Shown: positions 22,583 through 64,000 of the stretch, piece by piece | Position numbering within the stretch: position 1 is the first letter of the stretch | Layout: the number at the start of each line of letters is the position of its first letter | Assembly: GCA_963693365.1 (NCBI GenBank) | Contig: CAVNZM010000011.1 | Span: 7,254,001 to 7,318,000 of the forward strand | DNA length: 64,000 nucleotides | Source of the DNA: Amoebidium appalachense | Lineage: Eukaryota > Ichthyosporea | Reading direction: 5' to 3' | The notes under the pieces: generated by a model | What the model was told of the DNA's origin: nothing | Databases searched by the model: none | What the model saw: only the letters and a program-made list of their open reading frames with translations | Made by a program: the position numbers and the translations under genes

Positions 22583-23095
22583 TGCTACATGCCTATCATT
22601 AACTTCTATACAAGCACACGTGAATCGTACTCAAGGACACACGCTTAAAAAGATGTCGTTCTCTTTAGGACACACACGGACACACATGCACAAACCAATG
22701 TCCACGAGCACATACAATCACCCACTTGCTCACGCACTCACACCCACTTATTCCTTACTCCTACTTGTACACGCAAACCCCACCATGCTCTTACATACAC
22801 GAGAACACACTTACACACTTACTCACTCACTGCCCCTGCTCACTCACACACACACACACACACACGAACACACACACGTACACACGTACACATACACACA
22901 TCTCTACAGGTATCATGGGACGTAGCCACACTCATCGTGGTGGGCCACAACCCCATCCTGAGTACTCTGGTTCAGCGCTACACAAATCACACCGTGGACT
23001 TACCAACGGCGGGGGCTGTGCTGATATCGTGTCCCACGGACGGTTGGGTGAAGCTGGTGGGTGCATGCTCCTTGCTTCGGGTTTTGCAGCCATAG
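20512..23095 (+). CDS. Secreted/ER SixA-like histidine phosphatase
   Basis: Two exons: 20512-20919 (136 codons; donor AAAG/GTACGG) and 22910-23095 (acceptor TCTCTACAG; stop TAG 23093-23095), both phase 0, giving 197 residues. The N-terminus MVPLLVLLFLSFCHG looks like a signal peptide. The histidine phosphatase RHG-type motif is present as LILQRHAQA (about residue 42, His after Arg), followed by the family's DHERPLTSKG block, SDSVRTVQTW, and the second catalytic histidine in TLIVVGHNP at the start of exon 2. This matches SixA-type phosphohistidine phosphatases, which remove phosphate from protein histidines in bacteria. A signal peptide suggests an extracytoplasmic substrate here, which is inference. 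The exon junction aligns with the family without a gap. The 2-kb intron is packed with GT, CT, CA and minisatellite DNA. Confidence 0.85.
22208..22445. repeat. 44-bp minisatellite in the phosphatase intron
   Basis: About five copies of a 44-bp unit containing AAAAGCAAGT and CACTCACACCCACACTC; AAAAGC recurs at 22244, 22288, 22332, 22376 and 22420. Confidence 0.9.
22446..22680. repeat. Tandem duplication (about 133 bp period)
   Basis: Two diverged copies (about 22446-22545 and 22579-22675) share CATGCTAC(G/A)TGCCTA, AACTTCTATGCAAGCACACGT (or a variant) and GTCGTTCTCTTTAGGACACA, separated by a CA tract. Both lie in the phosphatase intron upstream of the acceptor. Confidence 0.85.
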
Positions 23096-24216
23096 ACCTG
23101 GTGAGGCTATGGTAGCTTTTTTTTGAGTTTGATATGATTGCTATAAATGTTATAACACAGTAACATGTGTAATTTGTTTTTCTTTCCCTTTCCCTTCCCC
23201 CCCCCCCCCCCCCCCCCCCCCCCTTTTATTTTTTTATTTTTTTATGAGTACTAGGACGCAGTAGCAAATGTTTGCATTTGCTTGTTTTCTTTAGTATTAT
23301 TTTGATGTTAGATTTTTATTTTTATTTATTGTTTTTTGGGGGTTTGTTTTACAAGAATATTCATACACTCACTTAGTGTATATATAATTAGAAGTTTTCC
23401 TTCGTCAAAATATATTTGGCACGTAGGTCCGTGTGTCACATTTATTATTTGGGGCTATGGTGTTAAAACTGAACTTCTCGTATTGCCGCAGTGTTTGTAC
23501 CAGTTTTCCCACCACCGTTGTCTTGATATAGCACAGAGATGGTAACCCGTAGAATCTGTGGGGTGTCTATTAGCGTAATCGTCTGTGTTTAATCAAATAC
23601 CGTGGTAAACGGAACGAATCTGATTATTGTTTGGTTTATATACGCGCAGACCGCGTGCAAGTGTGCCTCGGTAACTATTTGGATCAAGTGATTTGTATCT
23701 TTTTAATTTTATTGTATTGGGCCATTTTTGGATTAAAAACTAATTAGAAGCATATAAGCATTAGTATTTTAATCTCTGTGTGGCCTGAAACAAGCCTGCC
23801 GGAAACCTCTGTATTGATTTGCCGGTTGTCGTGCAACCTTTCTTTCCGGACCAAGTGTATGGGTAACCTGTGTATCATCTGGCAATAAGGACAAACACGC
23901 CGCCTTCACCTGATATTCAAATATATATGCACGTTTTCGTTTATGCTTTCGTGCAGGAAAGCATGGGTACTAAGTCGTTTGTAAGCCTAGATTGATCATT
24001 GTATGCACGTGAATTTGCCTGCTCTCTCCCTCCCCCCCCTCCCCTTCCCCCCCCCCCCCCCCCCCCCGCCGCCCACACACACACATACACACAACCTCCC
24101 TCCTTCCCTTAACATCCCTCCCTGCCTTCCGGATCCCGGCGGCTCTTTAGGAACGGTTTTTCCTCACCTCACGTTCCAAACACTGTAACTTAATGGCTTC
24201 TTTAATCAAACTGAAA

Positions 24217-24268
<52 letters not shown>

Positions 24269-24288
24269 CACCTGGAAACCCTTAAAAT

Positions 24289-24340
<52 letters not shown>

Positions 24341-24895
24341 AATGCACAGTCCGACACACACGTGCACGATTGCGCGCACATACACAAGTACGTAGGCTAC
24401 ATATGTACACACACCAATCCACACCGGCCAGTTGCCGTCACTCACGAGCATCCATAGCCAGAAACGTTTACAGATACGCAGGCAATAATAGTATCGCACA
24501 TGCATGCATGCGCACTGTGCCACCTGCAGGCACAGCCGTGGCAGAGCCTCTGTATCACTCACGTGTAGCAGCATCACAAATATCGGTGTTTATTGCGTTG
24601 TGTATGTTTGGGTGGTCGTGTCAGGGTTCGTAATCTCTTCTGCATCAACACATCACAGGTTCAGACTGGTTACAATATTACGGTTTGCAAAGGAATCGGG
24701 TGCACTCCGACTCTTGCACGTGCGTTGTATAGTGTACGGAACACTAGCGGTTAGGTGAATGCTCAGAGGTATTAATTTGCATCATAGCTAATGTACACTC
24801 ATATCATACTGACATGATATACCCATGCACGTGGGGTGCACGTTGTGTTTTCGGATTGCCCGGGGGGAGGGGGAGAGCTAGGGGAGGGGGTGGGT

Positions 24896-24950
<55 letters not shown>

Positions 24951-25337
24951 CGCATTAAAGCTATGGTCCCCAGAGACAATGGCAACTCTCCAAATAAAAA
25001 AATAAAAAAAAACTCTTTCCCCACCACCTGTGGCCTCCTCCCCCTCTCTCTCTCTCGCTCCCCCCCCCCCCCCCCCCCCCCCCCCCTTCCGCCGAGGTGT
25101 CATACATGAGCATGTTTCCCTCTTCACAATACTTAATGTCGTTTCTATTACCTATCTCTTCCCCTCCGTGTTCCGAAGTTATTCGTGGATCCCTCCCCTC
25201 CGTCCATCTGTTATGTGCATGTGTGCCCGGCAAAAGGCTCCTTGGAAACTACCATATTCCCTGCTAACACCCAACACCCACCCAGCCTATATCTATCCAA
25301 ACAAGCAAACTAACTCACTGAGCACATTCACAGGCCT
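23096..25337. other. Spacer upstream of the kinase exons
   Basis: Contains a C-run (about 23200-23223), AT-rich unique sequence, a CA tract (24293-24333), a long G-run (24220-24265) and another (24900-24949). Two weak kinase-like snippets are noted: a frame at about 23494-23543 between AG and GT signals reading HHRCLDIAQR, and one near 25168-25210 reading RSYSWIPPLRP. Neither is good enough to annotate as an exon. The promoter and 5' exons of the kinase gene are not identified. Confidence 0.4.
24898..24949. repeat. Poly-G run
   Basis: About 51 consecutive G, flanked by G-rich sequence; the longest pure G tracts here are this one and 35712-35764. Confidence 0.95.
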
Positions 25338-28525
<3,188 letters not shown>

Positions 28526-28889
28526 TGTTTACAATTTTATGGTGCATTATAAATTAATGTTAAATTTTTAAAGTCAAAGTCACAGCGGTAGATACCACAG
28601 TGGGAGGCTGTTCAGCGAACGCCTGTCGTCTGAAGACACCTCGACGCCTGTCGTTGGTGCCACTTTACAGCAACCCATATTCTTCTACGCGGTTTATGAC
28701 CATAGGAGAAAAAAATAGTAATATAAGGAGTGCTACAGCAACAAGTTGATGGATGTGATGGGAATTGGCATCTTGAGTTGGTGGCAGGCTGCGTGACTCG
28801 TTTCGTTGCAAGTGCTGGTGATGTGTCCACTAACGTCCCTATTTCGTTGTTTGAATAGCACCGCCATAATGTTATTTTCACGATGATGA

Positions 28890-30144
28890 TTAGATCTGAA
28901 GCAGCCCCTCGAGCGCTTGCAGGTCAATAGACCTAAACTCGGCATGGACAAGCGGCCGGGGAACTGAACTGAGGGAATGACTCCTTTGAATGGGACCCGA
29001 GTTGAGCGTCCTCTTGCTTGTCGCCTGTATCCGCGTGAGCGCTTCGTACGTGTCAATGTACTGCTGCAGCTCCCGAAGAGTGTCGGGAAGGAATGGGGAT
29101 GGCGCGCTGGCATGGCTAGTCGGAGAGGTGTCATGCGTGTCCAAGTACGGCGAGGGGGGAGAAGGGAGGAAGCATGTCATCGTTTGCATGTGGAACGGAG
29201 ACAGAGCGCGACCAGGGGCGCATTGTTGGTGCGCTCAAGTTCGCTGTTGTGGCTGTTACGGCCGCTGCGGCTGCGGTACTCTCCCACAGGGACCCTGGCT
29301 TGTGTGGGCTCGCACGAACACTGCCCCCCCTACGAGAGCGTTTCTTGTAGTTGTGCGCGTGCAGATGCGCTGGCCTAGGCTTGCGATTGAGCCGCTCGTA
29401 AAGCCCGCATGCGTTGCAAAGAAGCTCACTGTTGTCGCGTTTCCTCCAAAGACCGGTGGAGGTGGTAAAGCACACACAGCACATGAGGTCCTGGCCCGCG
29501 ACATCACCTGACAAAGTTACGGGCTCTTCAATGCTCTCCAGTGTGCGTACTGTAACAGAAGGGGTTCCGGGAGAAACGAGGGAGCTCTCAGAGCCCACGG
29601 AGGGCATCAGGTCGAAGTTAAGATTGTCCGTCGAAAAGAAAATGTTAGAGGGCTCGGGCTTGAACTCTGCCGGACTCAATGCCGGGGTGGTTGGCTGTGT
29701 GGTGGGTGTCTTGAGAAACGTTGGTCGGACATTCCTCCGAACAGGTGCCTTCCTGCGAAAATTGGTCTTCTCGGGCTCGGCCCCTCCCACAGCTTCGGCA
29801 GTAGCAAAATTGGGTGTGAAATTAAGAAGACGATCGAGCTCCTTTGTGAGCTGATCTGTCTCGGTGGGGGGAAGTGAGAGAGTGGGGCTAAGGGGCTCGT
29901 CCGAAGGAAGGTAAGTGATGTGCGAGGGACTCAAGAGTCCATGGGCATCTGGAGTCCGGCGGCTTGCGGTGGGGGATGTGCCACCTATCGTGTGTCTGCG
30001 CCACTGATCAAACTCAAGCTGCTCTGCAAACTCGCGTCTCTCGGCGTCGGCCGCAGCCGTTCGCCTCTCATCGGTTGTGCGCCTACGCCATGAATCGCGT
30101 ACAAACTCCTCTGAGAGGAGACCATCTGCTGCCTGCCACTCCAT
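28890..30144 (-). CDS. GATA-type zinc-finger transcription factor, with a one-base frameshift
   Basis: Apparently intronless. The start ATG at 30142-30144 (MEWQAADGLL) is the first in-frame ATG after a T-rich leader. A long Ser/Thr/Pro-rich N-terminus leads to one GATA finger at about residues 222-247: CCVCFTTSTGLWRKRDNSEL, then LLCNACGLYERLNRKPRP, a C-X2-C-X17-C-X2-C pattern with the basic tail KKRSRRGG. Such fingers bind WGATAR sites in the nucleus. The frame runs into TGA at 29131-29133. Shifting by one base at a six-G run on the + strand (29154-29159) opens a frame to TAA 28890-28892 that contains TLRELQQYIDTYEALTRIQ and ends LQALEGLLQI. That tail looks like real protein, so one surplus base in the run, by sequencing error or mutation, is likely. 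Full length would be about 417 residues. Confidence 0.85.
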
Positions 30145-30379
30145 GCCTAAGTTTGAATTAGAAATGATGTCTGTGTGTGCGTCTACGATGGTAGGGCCAA
30201 TGCTACTCAAAAAAAAAAAAATCTTGGAGTCTTATATTCTCTTCTACTACTACTGAGTAAAAACCTGTGTTTGTCGTTTGTCACTTTAGTTCCTGATCAT
30301 AACGAACACGTGTGGAAAGAAGCTCAGTTCTTGAACGAAAACCATACAACGAAACAACGACTCACACATGAAGCCAGAG

Positions 30380-30435
30380 TTTATATGGGCGGGCCAATAG
30401 TAGCTTTGGCCAATCAAAGCGCGGCAATGAACCAG
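30380..30435 (-). promoter_or_regulatory. Promoter of the GATA gene: TATA and two CCAAT boxes
   Basis: On the - strand, CATATAAAC (TATA, about 30380-30387) is preceded by two ATTGGCC elements (near 30393-30398 and 30409-30414), i.e. inverted CCAAT boxes in TGATTGGCCAAAG and ACTATTGGCCCGCC. Transcription should start near 30350, about 200 nt upstream of the ATG. A TTACGTCAGC element lies about 60 bp further upstream. Confidence 0.55.
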
Positions 30436-41758
<11,323 letters not shown>

Positions 41759-42310
41759 TTTATTGTTTTTGCTACTATAAACTATAGAATCCTTAACTAA
41801 TACCTTTTTGAATTAGATACCGTCGATGATTACTACAACCTTTTCCCGCTGTGTACTGGACCACTTACAGGCTTGTAGTTCAAGGGTTGCATGCGCACAC
41901 CTTTGAATGAAAACTGAAAGAGACAAGTTCCCGCCCAATCGATTATCCCACCCACAATACTATTGGTTAAAACTGTGTCGGTTAAACAAATACGTGACCT
42001 GTTCCCCCGCAAAGACTCTTTAATTATTAAAAGCAAGTATCGATTGGTGCTTAGCAGTCAAGGAGAAGTGCGTTTTCAACCAATCAACAGAGGTTTCTTT
42101 AGATTCACCAAAAAAAAAAAAAAAATAAGGCTTTTTGCTTGCACTTTTTGCAAAGAAAAGACCATTAGCACTCCTTTCAAGGCTTTTGTGTGATTTCTTG
42201 CATATTCACAGCACTGCCATCGATGCAGACATAGTTGACAGTACAACTACAGTTTTAGGTTCCGAGTCCAAGTTCGTGTGTTAGAAAATTCTGGGGGAAG
42301 AGCAGCGGAA
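41759..42310. promoter_or_regulatory. Divergent promoter region of the NDUFAF6-like and Ras-association genes
   Basis: Only 552 bp separate the two start codons, one on each strand. The region has four CCAAT-type boxes (CCAAT at 41935-41939 and 42080-42084; ATTGG at 41962-41966 and 42043-42047) and no clear TATA box. Microsatellites are absent except for a short A-run at 42111. This arrangement suggests a shared promoter, which is inference. Confidence 0.55.
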
Positions 42311-59281
<16,971 letters not shown>

Positions 59282-59334
59282 TCTTAGGCCATGATGGATG
59301 GGTGGTTTGGGCTCTGTTTTGTGTTGGTTGGCGC

Positions 59335-59374
<40 letters not shown>

Positions 59375-60536
59375 CCTGCTTTGTTTTCTACTCCCTTTTT
59401 TTCCCTATATGTTGTGGGTGTGTTTTTGTGCCCCCGGGGGTCGGGGGTGGGGGGGGTGGGGGGGAGGCTGGAGGGGGGGGGGAGGGGGAGGTATTGTTTG
59501 TGTGTGCGCGCGTGCGCGTGCGCTTGCGTGCATGTGTGTGTGTGTGTGCTTCTTTATGTGTGTGGGTGTGGGTGATGGGCTGAGGGAGGGGGGAGGGGGG
59601 GAGGGGGGGGGAGGGGAGGGGGGGAGGGGGGGAGGGGGGGAGGGGGGAGGGGGGAGGGCGTGGGGGGGAGAGGGGGGGGGGGAGGGGAGGTTTCGGCTTG
59701 AATGGGTGACACGGTGATATTGGAAAATCCAAGAGGAAAACTGAACACATGAACGGGACGAGAGGCTTTGGTTGTAATGTGAGGAGGAGAAAAAATGGTG
59801 ATTAATTGCAGAATAATGATTTGTAGATGGTTTCGATTAAGGACCAGGGGGGCTTTAAGTGTTGGAAGGTGAACTTGGGAGTGTTTGTTAGTGTGAGATG
59901 CATGCATATGTACAGTCAACATTCAGGCACATATAAAACATTGCCATTCCTTTTGAGATTATTGGGGCACTAAACTTCGACCACTTTTTAACACGGCGTA
60001 TGTCTCATCCAAAATGAACTTTTTTTGTATCTGTTGGACAGGATATGATGGGTGATGTGCCTGTAACACGCCCTGTTTGGAAATAGAACGAGCCTAAAAC
60101 ATGGTCGACAATCTAAGATGCAGGTATCTTCAATTGTTTCACACTTTGGAAATAAAAGCGAGCCGAAAACATGGACTTTCAGCAAGTTCAAGACTACCAA
60201 GTGAACAAATCCGCAGGGAAGGAGCACATGCACACATACGTAGAGGCACACATTGTATATGTGGGCACATATGCGTGCCCATACACAAATACATGCCTGT
60301 TTGCATACAAGATGATGTGCGCACCCTGCGAAACCACGCACATGAGCACATGCATATATGCATCCCGACACATACATGCATGTGCACATAAAGCACATGC
60401 AAGTCACATGCGCACACACATCAGACTTATAACATGCATACATGTTAGGTAGCTGTGCTTGGCCTGCTAATGGGTATACCTGTCGGGCCCTTACGTGAAG
60501 GGATGCTTGCAGGTGGAAGGAAAAGACCCCCCCCCC

Positions 60537-60573
<37 letters not shown>

Positions 60574-60706
60574 TTTCACACATGCTAATACATAAACAAA
60601 AAGCACTGTAAAACACTAAAAAAAAAAAACGGATGTTAAATAATAATATGATCATGATCCACAAGCCGTTCCCAGTTACGGTACGGTGTACCATGTGTGT
60701 GGTACT

Positions 60707-60748
<42 letters not shown>

Positions 60749-61631
60749 TTGTATGGAGGGGGAATCGGGGTGAGGAGGAGGATCCCGGAGAAGGGGGGGG
60801 GGGGGGGGGGGGGGTGCATGCGCCGAGCTGCATCGTAAAAATCATGGTAAACATGCAGACCGACCACGTACACCGTTATGTACACGGCATGCACATGCAC
60901 ATGTGACCACGTGGGGTCTGGGTTACCGTAGGCTCTACTATGATCACACGACGGTCGGCAACAAAGTTTAAATTAAAAAGCCAGCACGGAGTGGTCAGTT
61001 TAGATTTTAAAGCCAGCACGGAAGTGTCATGTATATACACGCTCCTTCATGATCAAATTATATGTGGGACTCTAGATCTACCATCATGTAAAATTACTTG
61101 GCATTGTACGTAGGGTTTTCATATCCGCACTGCTCCTTGCCCATATATACCTGTATCTTGCACTCCAAGACATACTGCCCCCCCCCCCCCCCCCCCCTCT
61201 CCCCACCACCCACAGTTTAATTATGGGCTACCTGAGAAATACACCCGCACACAAATGTCTAAGATCAACCACACTGTGACAATAACTGGCACGGAATTTC
61301 GGCAGAGATCTGACCGGTCAGATGTGCATACATGCTAGCGCTGCTAACAACAATTGGCGGGTCACAGTGCCACATTGCCGGCGTGTGTGTCCATGCTGTG
61401 TACACTTGTCACAGGAGTTCTTGTGTGTGCATGTGTGTTTGTGCGTGTACGCATGCAAGCATACCGCTATGGTGCCCACTCATATGAGGGGGCCGGGATG
61501 TGTATGCATGAGCGGAAGGCTTGTGTGTATGTGTGTGTTCGCCACGTTTTGCTGAAGTGGAAGCGTTATTCGCGTGCGGCACGTGGAAAACCTGGTATTT
61601 CTTCTTTCTCCTGGATTAAAAAGGCGGGGGG

Positions 61632-61664
<33 letters not shown>

Positions 61665-61994
61665 TTAGGACACCGTGGGTTCTTATATTTCACAACCAAT
61701 CCACCTTTCCATTTTATCATATTCCCTTGGATCCATACGAACAACACGTGGCAGTAATACCAAATATGGTCAAGAGTCCAGCACTTTCATTGGTGGATGG
61801 GTCATGACCGCTGATCAATACAACACCCATGTCTTGCGTGCACATCTCATTCTGGGACAAACGAAGGTGCAAAGGGTACATGATAATACACCAATAGGCT
61901 GTGCCTGTGCACATTGTCAATTATTCGTACGGTTATTGCCCGTACACTGTGGCTTACACTGAAGCAAGAGAAAAACTTTTTAGATGGCACAGTA
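59282..61994. other. Intergenic region right of the Ras-association gene
   Basis: Contains a T-run (59338-59372), G-rich DNA (59440-59690), unique sequence, a pair of short diverged repeats (TTTGGAAATA(G/A)AA.GAGCC near 60077 and 60149), a C-run (about 60541-60573), GT and G tracts (60709-60812), and a 35-bp direct repeat (AGCCAGCACGGA at 60980 and 61011). No gene is supported. Confidence 0.45.
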
Positions 61995-62136
61995 ATGCAA
62001 TTAGAGACTGGCCTCTATAAACTTCTACAGAAACAGCCAGATTATCTACCAAATTTCCACTTCACGTATGTAGATATTTTTGGATATGTCCGAAGGCGAC
62101 CATCCCTTCCCGAAACAAACATAAACCCGTCTGCCA
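61995..62136 (+). CDS. Candidate exon of an unrecognised + strand gene
   Basis: From ATG at 61995 the frame reads MQLETGLYKLLQKQPDYLP, then FHFTYVDIFGYVRRRPSLP, ending at a strong donor GCCA/GTAAGT (62136). An upstream acceptor CTTTTTAG at 61982 would make it internal instead. No downstream exon is found before the convergent - strand gene at 62435, so a continuation would have to run antisense through it. The residue composition looks protein-like, but there is no family match. Confidence 0.3.
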
Positions 62137-62228
62137 GTAAGTTGTAAATCCAGCTATGTTGTCTCTACTCACCAGACATTCAAATAAATTGTGCCCAATT
62201 TCTCTATTCCCACGGCTTCAACATTTAC

Positions 62229-62286
<58 letters not shown>

Positions 62287-62434
62287 TAGACATGCACACA
62301 CATGCGCATACACGCACACGCACACACGCACACACACACACACCCGCCTACACACACACACACACAACACAGAACACATCCAAACACTCCCATCCCCCCC
62401 CCCCCCCCCCCCTCCCCCTCCCCAAAATCAACAC
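62137..62434. other. Spacer with (CA)n and poly-C
   Basis: CA tracts (62231-62284 and 62325-62370) and a C-run (about 62394-62412) downstream of the membrane-protein gene; nothing else is seen. Confidence 0.6.
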
Positions 62435-63928
<1,494 letters not shown>

Positions 63929-63939
63929 CTCCCTCAACC

Positions 63940-63940
63940 C

Positions 63941-63999
<59 letters not shown>
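63940..63999. repeat. Poly-C run at the right edge
   Basis: About 59 C in a row to the window end; on the - strand this is a G-run just upstream of the membrane-protein exon at 63928. Confidence 0.9.

Positions 64000-64000
<1 letters not shown>

Noticed and set aside
29414-29854. 146-codon + strand frame
   Set aside because: Antisense shadow of the GATA factor's coding region, which has clear domain support on the other strand.
30142-30210. Longer N-terminus for the GATA protein starting at 30210
   Set aside because: The codon there is TTG, not ATG, and it directly follows a T-run; the first in-frame ATG is 30142-30144.

Overview
The window looks like nuclear DNA of an intron-rich eukaryote, most likely a holozoan. 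It carries the C-terminal part of a tyrosine-kinase domain, a GATA zinc-finger factor, a Ras-association-domain protein, an NDUFAF6-like mitochondrial protein, a four-CBS (AMPK-gamma-like) protein, a secreted SixA-like histidine phosphatase and a single-pass membrane protein. Coding exons are short (20-930 nt), have GT..AG borders, and sit in introns of 0.2-3.3 kb. A unicellular holozoan such as an ichthyosporean would fit, but this is inference from gene content, not an identification. Very few of the long open frames are genes; most are translations of microsatellites. The genes below were rebuilt exon by exon from splice signals, reading-frame phase and protein-family resemblance. Layout: 431-1432 (+), last three exons of an unrecognised gene; 3023-12896 (-), nine-exon four-CBS gene; 14521-17607 (+), four-exon coiled-coil protein; 18680-19675 (-), small spliced transcript with a TATA box and AATAAA; 20512-23095 (+), two-exon SixA-like phosphatase; about 25338-28525 (+), tyrosine-kinase C-terminal exons; 28890-30144 (-), GATA factor with a one-base frameshift; 33459-41758 (-), seven-exon NDUFAF6-like gene; 42311-59281 (+), thirteen-exon Ras-association protein divergent from it; 61995-62136 (+), an orphan exon candidate; 62435-63928 (-), C-terminal exons of a membrane protein running off the right edge. 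The non-coding DNA is extraordinary: (CA)n, (CT)n, (CCCT)n and dozens of poly-C/poly-G runs of 20-90 bases fill introns and spacers, and several splice sites lie at or inside microsatellites. Two kinds of structure stand out beyond simple repeats. First, local 'exon echoes': the 3' tail of a coding exon plus its splice donor is copied one to three times into the following intron. This occurs twice in the CBS gene (near 5.4 kb and 7.4-8.2 kb) and twice in the NDUFAF6-like gene (36.2 kb and 39.0-39.8 kb). Second, an interspersed, SINE-sized repeat family made of two related modules (here B and A), each starting near GATGGGCTCTG and each ending in a C-run, with at least nine copies. The genes do not form one pathway. 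The NDUFAF6-like gene (complex I assembly) and the four-CBS gene (possible adenine-nucleotide sensor) both relate to energy metabolism; the kinase, GATA factor and Ras-association protein are signalling or regulatory.
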